Shown here: positions 5,833 to 6,174 of the stretch, piece after piece
How positions within the stretch are numbered: the first letter of the stretch is position 1
Layout of the letters: each line of letters opens with the position of its first letter
Assembly: GCA_013298375.1 (NCBI GenBank)
Contig: JAAFHM010000295.1
Span: 1-6,174 of the forward strand
Direction: 5' to 3'
Source: Ignavibacteria bacterium
GTDB taxonomy: Bacteria; Bacteroidota; Ignavibacteria; Kapaibacteriales; UBA4661
DNA length: 6,174 nucleotides
Program-made: the position numbers and the translations under genes
Notes under the pieces: generated by a model
What the model was told of the DNA's origin: nothing
The model's input: the letters and a program-made list of their open reading frames with translations, nothing else
Database searches by the model: none

Positions 5833-5840
5833 TTCCTTTC
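5833..5840 (-). promoter_or_regulatory. Ribosome binding site that decides the start of the 80-residue gene
   Basis: On the minus strand the sequence reads GAAAGGAA, with AGGA ending 8 bases before the ATG at 5825. This is optimal spacing and favours 5825 over the upstream ATG at 5867, which has no such site. It also shows that the organism uses Shine-Dalgarno pairing at least sometimes. Confidence 0.6.
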
Positions 5841-5876
5841 TTGTAAGAGTTTCGATACGACCATCATTGGTAATAA

Positions 5877-6158
5877 TTACACCGCATGAACTGGCACTGC
5901 TTTAACGTGCACATCCACACCATACTCAGCATTCATCCCGTCAATGAGTGGCGCAATAAACGTTAGTGCGTGTGCGGCAGCCCCATCATCGGGAAAGGTG
6001 TAGGAAAGTTCGATTGCGCCATTTTCGACCTTTTCACGAATGAGAAAAGCGTGTGGGAAGTGCGATTGCATCTGCGTTTTCACGTAATCGCCCGCAGCAT
6101 TGCTTTTAGCGGTGCGCTTATCCTGTTCTTGGCGGTCAATGTAAACGAAATTGAGCAT
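5877..6158 (-). CDS. Hypothetical protein of 93 residues, unrecognised
   Basis: I do not recognise a family. The protein begins MLNFVYIDRQEQDK and reads as a mixed alpha/beta domain. An N-terminal strand is followed by a helix (about 16-34), strands around HAFLIREKVENGAIELSYTF (36-55), a helix (about 58-75), and a final strand VDVHVKAVPVHAV. There is no signal peptide or membrane segment, so a small cytoplasmic protein is likely. The ATG at 6158 is my choice; an in-frame GTG at 6167 would add three residues. The frame is also open to the window edge, so a longer protein cannot be excluded. It is the most upstream of three minus-strand genes leading to ccmF. Its own promoter is outside the window. 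Confidence 0.65.
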   Translation of the reverse strand: MLNFVYIDRQEQDKRTAKSNAAGDYVKTQMQSHFPHAFLIREKVENGAIELSYTFPDDGAAAHALTFIAPLIDGMNAEYGVDVHVKAVPVHAV

Positions 6159-6174
6159 GGAAGCCACTTCTTGC

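Noticed and set aside
5826..5867. Upstream start for the 80-residue protein
   Set aside because: The ATG at 5867 has no Shine-Dalgarno, while 5825 has AAAGGA at ideal spacing. The longer form is possible but less supported.
1..6174. CRISPR array, tRNA, rRNA, insertion sequence or phage genes
   Set aside because: No regularly spaced repeats, cloverleaf, ribosomal RNA motifs, transposase or integrase sequence were seen on either strand.

Overview
This window looks like a stretch of chromosome from a member of the Bacteroidetes/Chlorobi (FCB) group. Two features suggest this. One is a C-terminal type IX secretion (Por) sorting domain at positions 67-513. The other is a MarR-family regulator of the type common in that group. 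I cannot name a genus. A Kapabacteria, Ignavibacteria or Rhodothermia-like lineage is an inference from the T9SS tail combined with a CcmF-type cytochrome c maturation protein and an IcmF-like cobalamin protein. Gene density is high, there is no stretch over 300 bases without a gene, and I see no tRNA, rRNA, CRISPR array, transposase or phage gene.

Left end (1-1106). A 50-base edge fragment may be the start of a minus-strand gene running out of the window. Next comes a plus-strand reading frame that is only the tail of a secreted beta-propeller-like repeat protein: one repeat plus the sorting domain, with no convincing signal peptide. A 140-base gap holds a poly-T/poly-A hairpin and a sigma70-like promoter, followed by an intact MarR-family regulator.

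Centre (1115-2995, minus strand). A DUF3224 protein and a 473-residue fusion of a B12-binding domain with a MeaB/MeaI-type GTPase form a tight pair, 6 bases apart, behind a recognisable promoter. The fusion matches the N-terminal part of the isobutyryl-CoA mutase fusion protein IcmF, but it stops exactly where the catalytic mutase barrel should begin. The convergent MarR gene is only 8 bases away, and its stop and the fusion's stop share one hairpin.

Right part (3002-6174, minus strand). A GC-rich nested inverted-repeat element of about 116 bases separates this unit from a second run of minus-strand genes: an unrecognised 93-residue protein, an unrecognised acidic 80-residue protein, and an 800-residue CcmF heme lyase with all four conserved histidines and the WWD motif. 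CcmF attaches heme to apocytochromes c on the outer face of the inner membrane, so this part supports respiratory cytochrome maturation. The B12/GTPase protein would serve a radical acyl-CoA mutase whose large subunit must be encoded elsewhere. No direct functional link between the two parts is visible.

The points most worth a second look are the split or truncated IcmF-like protein, the nested palindromic element at 3002-3117, the headless T9SS tail, and the two unknown small genes in front of ccmF.
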